DNA of 64,000 nt from Biscogniauxia marginata (lineage: Eukaryota; Ascomycota; Sordariomycetes; Xylariales; Xylariaceae): positions 1-64,000 of the forward strand of contig MU404055.1 in the NCBI GenBank assembly GCA_022695795.1, in the 5' to 3' direction. Below are positions 58,977-64,000 of this stretch, piece by piece. The translations under genes and the position numbers were made by a program. Every line of letters starts with the position of its first letter. The stretch's first letter is position 1. The notes under the pieces were generated by a model that saw nothing but the letters and a program-made list of their open reading frames with translations, was not told the DNA's origin and did not search any database.

Positions 58977-59368
58977 TGTAACGGATCTCCTTATATATTT
59001 CTAATTAGTTAACTTCACAGGTGAATACGTACTAGGTTTTCTTGTTTTAAAAGTAATAATGGATTAAGATTAATTTAAATAATTTATAATGCTTTATTCG
59101 TTAGAGAGATTTTAAGGTATTTTCATTATAATATTAAAGAGTGATTATAGTTTTAAATTAATAACTAAAAAACGAGAAACTAATTACATAAGAAATTCTA
59201 ATTTATTTATACTTTTTCTTTTTTTTATATAAAATAGTTAAATCGGTGAATCGCTCGTTACTCACTCACGATTTATCAAATCACCTTGAATCGGTAAATC
59301 GCTTGTTACTTATTCTCGATTCACTGAATTACCTTTGCTTACGTGACCTGCACGTGAGACCCATAACA
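58977..59368 (-). repeat. Right (5') LTR of element B
   Basis: 392 bases with intact TG...CA ends (TGTAACGG to CCATAACA). Carries the 48-base direct repeats (59240-59287 and 59288-59335) seen in the left copy. GCACGTGAG and ACGTGACC near its end resemble the CACGTG motifs in solo LTR C. Confidence 0.92.
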
Positions 59369-59746
59369 GTTATTAAGAACCTAGTTTATCTTTTAAGCTA
59401 GCTTTTATATTTAAAGTTAAAAGTCGTTAATAACGATAATATTTATATTAAAAATTTAAGGGTCAATTATAATAATGTTAAACAAAAAAGGGGTATATAA
59501 AATCACGGCTTTTTTATTAAAAAGTATTATTTTAATAAATAATCTTAAAAATATTATATCGAAAAAGGAAATAATTAAAAAGGTTAAAAATAACTTATTA
59601 ATAATATTAACTTAGTAATTTAATTAACGTTATTTAACTTAGTTTTAACTTGTAATAACTAAAGTTAATAATTTAAAAATAAGTTTAATAAAAATAAAGT
59701 TTCGTAAAAAATAAATATTTAATATATAACTAATAATAAAATATAA

Positions 59747-60001
59747 TATTACGAAGATCTTTAAAAAATGCTAAAAATAAGTAATATATTTTATTAAGTC
59801 GAGCTTTAATTTCTAAATCTTTTTTAATTTTGACCTAAATTGTGACTTTTTTATATAAATAATTTAATTTCCTAATTAAAAAGTTACTAACGCCGTCCGA
59901 TATCACCGACTGGTTCTTCCTTCGTTGGTTTAGTCTGCATTCCTGCCTAACCCCTCTATCATTCCTAACCTATTAGCACGAGGGGGCTTCATCCCATGAC
60001 A
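59747..60001 (-). repeat. Right (5') LTR of element D
   Basis: 255 bases, TATTACGAAG to CATGACA. The outer half (about 59890 to 60001) keeps normal GC content (CCGTCCGATATCACCGACTG), while the inner half is AT-rich like the interior. The boundary of heavy mutation thus lies inside the LTR. Confidence 0.9.
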
Positions 60002-60006
60002 ATAAG
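60002..60006. repeat. Right target-site duplication of element D (ATAAG)
   Basis: Pairs with ATAAA at 38387-38391 with one G/A difference; it marks the right edge of the transposon island. Confidence 0.75.
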
Positions 60007-61253
60007 GCCGACTAACAGCCCCAGGACCTATCTCCCTATTTCCTCATCCCATTATTTTGTTATAATAGATTCATTTTGAACAGCCGTGCCAGTCAGACCT
60101 AAGTGCCATCACATACCTCGAAACTCGTCGTTGGAAGAGATGTTATTAAACCTTGTTATACCGGACTATAATTACATTGATGTAGCTACAGCTTGTTTTC
60201 ACATGACTGGAACCCTACTATTATAGGTATGTTATATTGCTAAGGCCTAGGTGCGAGAGGTTGAACTAGATCATTAGTACGCAGCCCTATTCGGAAACTG
60301 TTGTGAGACCTCAGCCACTAAAATAAAAGACAGGTCACCATAAAATATGATAATAATTGCTGCAGTAACGAACTATAAATAGGGAGATGAACATTAGACG
60401 CGATAACTCGATATATCTCTCTATCATTCGACGAATTGTTCCAATCTATAATCTAGTGTATTATTTCGTGTGGTAGGATTGTTTAAGTTTTTATTCTACA
60501 GAATCTGGAACCATACCTGTATAACAGAAGCCGCCATATTGTATGGATCGTATCACACTCACTATATCATCTCGCAAGAAACACCTAGCCCAAATCTTAT
60601 AACATGAAATGTACTAGGACCTTGACTGGAGTTTCTTCCCCTCACTCCCCCGCCGAATTCTGTAAAGCATCAGCTGGTTTTATTTCAGAACAACTACCCA
60701 CGTCAGAGATAAGCAAGATAGGCTTAGTCTAGTATCAGAGGACTATACAACAGGTTTTTTTTTTTGAAGATTATCTTAAGAGTCCGAGCCCATTCCACTA
60801 GTAAGACCCACAAGGAAGATAGGAAACGCCATTTGAAACCAGTGAGAATAAAAGGCTGAATCTAAGGGACGGGAAACATGAAGCGCACGAATCGTTTGCT
60901 AGAATAAACATAGTCTATCCACCTGCAGAAGACGGCAAGGAGAAGCAAAAAGGGCTCTTCCTGATTGGCTGTGATCCGACGATGAATGGCCAACCCCAAG
61001 ATCTAGAAAAGAAGCCCCTTCGCGCATGTGCGCCAAGCCTTTCTAGAAGCAAAACTGTTAGACTCACAAGGGGGCGATTCCACTCGAGCAGGGGTTGTCA
61101 GCTAATACCGGCACTCGATGAACCGGTGGGAAATATAAACACCCCTTTCGTATTTTTTTTTCTTCGATTCGCCACGTCTTCATCACCGCTTCATTTCTCT
61201 GGCCTCGAACGTTAAATATAATAAATTCTTTTTGAGTGAATATCCGATCAAAG
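60007..61253. other. Intergenic right of the transposon island
   Basis: Base composition returns to normal immediately. No supported frame. The last 100 bases (T-rich run near 61150, then GAGTGAATATCC) form the leader of the oxidoreductase gene. Confidence 0.55.
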
Positions 61254-62973
61254 ATGACGGCTCTTTTCGGCCTGGCCCGCCGCAACTGGCTGATCTCGAA
61301 TCCGTCCGAGGTACCCAAGTCGGCGAAACCCCTCCGGTTTGGCATACTCTCTGCAGCCGATATAACGTGAGTGTGGGACGAAATCCTACGTTACCTTACA
61401 TATCGTAACCAAGTACCCACAGGCGTTGCACCGGCGGCTAACCATATCTCGTCTCTTCATGATTTGACAGGCCCTCGGCCCTCATTGTCCCCGCGAAGAC
61501 GCATCCGGAAGTCCTGGTCCAGGTAGTCGCCTCCCGCGATCCTAACAGGGCGAAGGCCTTCGCCCAGAAGCACGGGATCCCGGAGGTCGCGACTACGTAT
61601 CAAGGTAGAGACTCACACTGAGCACTTACACACACACATCCGCATGTAATGAACCTTCAACGAGTGCCACGTGCCGGCTCTCGGTTCCCTGGCACCTGAG
61701 ATACAGCGGTTGAAGCAACGGAGAGCTTTCTACGATATGTCTAAGACGAGATAACCTAACCAATTCCTGACTAACAACCTCCCCCTTAACACGTAGACAT
61801 CCTAGACAACCCAAACATAGATTGTGTCTACATCCCGCTGCCGAACAGTCTGCACCTGAAGTGGGCCTTGCGCGCGCTCGAGGCCGGCAAGCACGTGCTG
61901 CTGGAGAAGCCGTCGGTGGGCAACGCGGCGGAGGCGCGGGCGCTCTTCCGGAGTCCGCACCTCGCCTCGGCCGGTCCCCACCGCACTCCGCCCGTGATCC
62001 TTGAGGCCGCCCACTTCCTCTTCCACCCGGCCTGGACGGCCTTCATGTCGTGCGTCTCACCGGCCGATGTCGTGAGTGCCCGCGCCGTGCTCTGGGTGCC
62101 CCGGTGGAGGCTCGCCGCGGACGACATCCGGTACGGTTACGAGCTCGCGGGCGGCGCGCTGAGTAAGTAGTGGCTCTCTCTCTCTCCCTTTAACTTTACC
62201 CATCCCGTTTCGCTTTCCTTTAAGAACCTCCCGAGAGAAATAATTACCAATGCCAGCTGACTTCGTATACCATTTCCCTTCCAGTGGACCTGGGATTCTA
62301 TACGGCGACTGCGCTAATGCGGGTTTTCGGCGCCGTGGCCGAGAAGTGCGTCGAGTGCGATACGGAGCCGGGGCTTCTGGACGCGAGGTGTGATCGGGCC
62401 TTCAGGGCCCGCTACCGCTTCCCTGGCGGCGGCGAGAGGTTTGGCGAGATGGAGGGAGATTTGAAGGCGCCGCTCGATCGCCTATCGCCCGACGTCCACG
62501 TCGTACACCGGCCGGTCATCGTGTCCGACGGCCTCGATGCCGACATCAGCGCGGAGGTCGAGCGGGCGGGTGGCAGGGACAAGGTGGAGGTATTCCGGAC
62601 TCGCAAGGTCAAGTTCACCACGTTCGTGCAGCCGGCGTACATGCACTCGGTCGAGGTGGATGACGAGTACGAGATGCGCAGGGTCAGGACTGCCCCCGCG
62701 GTGGTGCTGAGGACGTGGAAGAGGAGCCGGACGTCCAAGGCGTACACGTTCCGCGACGCGGGCGTCGAGCAGCCCGGCGAGTCCTACTGGGCCACCTACC
62801 GGTACCAGCTGGAGCAGTTCGTGAACCGGGTCCGCGGGCGTGAGACGAAGCAGTGGTTCGACGGCGAGGACTCGATCAACACGCTGCGCATGATCGACAT
62901 GGCGTACGCGGCCGCGAGGCTGCCCCTGCGGATGAGCGAGATGGATAAGAAGAAGGTCGAACGAAAGTCGTGA
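61254..62973 (+). CDS. Gfo/Idh/MocA-family NAD(P)-dependent oxidoreductase
   Basis: Four exons: 61254-61366, 61471-61604, 61797-62162 and 62285-62973, giving 433 residues. Donors are GTGAGT, GTAGAG and GTAAGT; acceptors are TGACAG, ACGTAG and TTCCAG; all junctions keep the frame. Rossmann start FGILSAADI followed by VPAKTHPEVLVQVVASRD, then VYIPLPNSLH, the family signature GKHVLLEKP with Glu119-Lys120-Pro121, and GGALMDLGFYT, which carries the catalytic Asp region and spans intron 3. The C-terminal domain is the usual open beta-sheet. Fungal relatives are often annotated as dimeric dihydrodiol dehydrogenase or NADP-dependent D-xylose 1-dehydrogenase; which applies is not decidable here. Introns 2 (192 bases, with a CA run) and 3 (122 bases) are longer than usual. 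Exons 3 and 4 are strongly GC-rich. Confidence 0.92.
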
Positions 62974-63206
62974 TTTTCTGGGCAGGATTCGGGCGGGTGG
63001 CCGTAGGGTGGCCGGATGGGATCGTTGACATACATATGAGACGGCGTATTATTCGGTATTTGATAGGGGATATATCCGGCGTGTCTGGGTACGGGAGACT
63101 GTAAAATAGGTAATAACGATAATCCAAAATTATACCCTGAAGGACTAAGTTGATCACCTCTGAGAGCTGTGCTAAGCGCAGGAAGTCAAATAACGTCCGG
63201 GCTTGT
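62974..63206. other. 3' flank of the oxidoreductase gene
   Basis: Short non-coding stretch between the oxidoreductase stop and the hydrolase fragment; the two are convergent. Confidence 0.5.
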
Positions 63207-63458
63207 TTACTTATAAGAAGTGATGCCTCTTTCGGCTAGGAAGTGGATATACGGAACCTAAACCCGAGCGCATCCTATGCCACCGTGGGCGAACACGACG
63301 GGCGGTTTTAAGACAGGGCTCGTTGGTTTCGCGCATAGGAGCTCGATCTTGCCGTTTGGCGTCTCGATGAATGTACGCTTAATGTCCTCTGGTAGAGGAG
63401 CTGACGGGCCGCTTGGTTTCCGCCAGTAGAGGTACCGATAACTGAGATGAAACTTAAC
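63207..63458 (-). pseudogene. Alpha/beta-hydrolase pseudogene fragment (N-terminal part)
   Basis: Minus-strand frame of about 83 codons in one register from 63458 to a TAA at 63207-63209. It reads LYWRKPSGP, RTFIETPNGKIELLCAKP, PPVVFAHGGIGCA, then a TAG at 63258-63260, then VPYIHFLAERGITSY. This is the start of an alpha/beta hydrolase: first strands, the HGG oxyanion-hole motif and the helix before the RGHG strand. The TAG stands where relatives have Trp (GCAWVW), and a CGG replaces the other Trp codon. After TSY the frame ends and no nucleophile elbow or catalytic His can be found further on, so the remaining two thirds are lost. No clear start codon. Confidence 0.75.
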
Positions 63459-64000
63459 ACCTTTTTACCCGTTGTAAAAATGTTGCCAAACAGAACCTCT
63501 CAGAATAAATGAACCAACTGGGACTGATGCAGTAACAAAGACAGGCCTTAATTCGTAGTCCCGAGTGATTCACTGCTAGCTGTGTTACGGCATGCATAGT
63601 GCCATGAGTAGCAGCAGCACGCTCGTCCTTTAAGTCATTCCTATATACATAATTATGTAATCACTTAGTTGCTACTTTAGCTACCTAGATAACCTAGCTT
63701 AGTCATTTATTATATGCAAAGCTAGATAATCTCAATATTAAAGATATAAACTCCTTATCCTCTTTAAAACAGGGCGTCTTGTCTTTTTTATTATTATTCA
63801 CTATTACTCTCCCACCCACTACCTCTAAATCTCTATAACTAACGAAAGAGGTGGTTTATAATCCTAATTATATACCGTCTATAGCCGCGCTCCCTCTCAG
63901 GGGGATGCTCTCCTTAAACTAGCCCTGACGGGCGGCTGGCAAGGATTTGGCAGATGTTACATATGAGGGTTAGAACTCACGTAGTTGTTCTCATAATTAG
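63459..64000. other. Right end of the window; no gene seen
   Basis: AT-rich from about 63640 with T/A-rich runs; no supported frame, RNA gene or repeat with defined ends. Confidence 0.5.

Larger units (their letters stand above)
51703..59373 (-). mobile_element. Element B: full-length chromovirus-type Ty3/gypsy retrotransposon with assembly gap
   Basis: Span includes the perfect GTTAT duplications (51703-51707 and 59369-59373); the element itself is 51708-59368. LTRs are at 51708-52098 and 58977-59368. Minus orientation: gag start at 58900, RT with LRDNYYLI near 55515-55490, a probable chromodomain at about 53110-53000, and a polypurine tract (AAAAGGAAAAATAA on the minus strand) next to the left LTR. 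The internal region is collinear with A in inverse orientation. Inserted into the interior of D. It contains a run of 99 N (52511-52609) beside a tandem repeat. Confidence 0.92.
38392..60001 (-). mobile_element. Element D: RIP-degraded Ty3/gypsy retrotransposon carrying three nested insertions
   Basis: Outermost element of the island. Its two LTRs are direct repeats at 38392-39060 (interrupted by solo LTR C) and 59747-60001. Removing C and its duplication leaves 255 bases, exactly the length of the right LTR. The minus orientation follows from a reverse-transcriptase remnant on the minus strand at about 48540-48850 (KGFKLYINYHDLNKI), an acidic gag-linker-like stretch near 50825-50880, and a polypurine tract (AAAAGAGGAAGTGG on the minus strand, within 39061-39078) next to the left, 3', LTR. 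Internal DNA survives in three blocks: 39061-39882, 47098-51707 and 59374-59746. Without insertions the element would be about 6.3 kb, normal for Ty3/gypsy. All frames are full of stops. It was the first to insert, because A, B and C all lie inside it. Confidence 0.9.

Noticed and set aside
1..64000. tRNA and rRNA genes
   Set aside because: I scanned by eye for B-box-like GGTTCGANNCC with a matching A-box and acceptor stem and found none convincing; a covariance-model search would be decisive.

Overview
This window is nuclear DNA of a filamentous ascomycete (Pezizomycotina, most likely a Sordariomycete). The evidence is short GT-AG introns (about 45-190 bases) with CTAAC-type branch sites, fungus-specific families (HET domain, OTT_1508-like deaminase, EF-hand MscS channel, fungal arylsulfotransferase-like protein), and a block of retrotransposons turned AT-rich by C-to-T/G-to-A change, as repeat-induced point mutation (RIP) does.

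Layout. 0-16 kb holds conserved genes with long gaps between them: a PRMT3-type arginine methyltransferase (5' partial), an EF-hand MscS channel on the minus strand, about 6 kb without a recognisable gene, a coiled-coil protein and a nucleoside-deaminase-like protein. 16-38 kb is accessory in character. It has a small membrane-protein frame with an in-frame TAG, an arylsulfotransferase-like pseudogene, an EthD/Dabb-like protein, an RWD-domain protein, a HET-domain protein, an ochratoxinase-like amidohydrolase, a decayed SDR pseudogene, an intact SDR, and a 200-residue small secreted protein that is an effector candidate. 61-63 kb holds a four-exon Gfo/Idh/MocA oxidoreductase, followed by a broken alpha/beta-hydrolase fragment.

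The centrepiece is 38.4-60.0 kb, a nested stack of Ty3/gypsy elements that I could resolve to the base from LTR ends and target-site duplications (TSDs). Element D (255-bp LTRs, minus orientation) spans 38392-60001. A solo LTR (C) sits inside its left LTR (TSD CTTAA). Element A (plus orientation, 39883-47092, TSD ATTTA) and element B (minus orientation, 51708-59368, TSD GTTAT, with a 99-N assembly gap) are inserted in its interior. With the three insertions removed, D is about 6.3 kb and both its LTRs are exactly 255 bp. RT, RNase H, integrase and chromodomain remnants are readable in A, RT and a probable chromodomain in B, and RT in D; A and B are chromoviruses. A and B also carry, between pol and the 3' LTR, an extra reading frame on the strand opposite gag-pol. 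It has a Cys-cluster-like and coiled-coil pattern and in-frame tandem repeats, and is the least ordinary feature of the window.

The secreted-protein gene lies about 1.35 kb from the edge of this island, an arrangement typical of two-speed fungal genomes. Three degraded genes outside the island (arylsulfotransferase-like, SDR, alpha/beta hydrolase) show that gene decay also occurs beyond it; two of them carry TAG where the family expects Trp. All functional calls come from reading translated motifs; no database search was possible.
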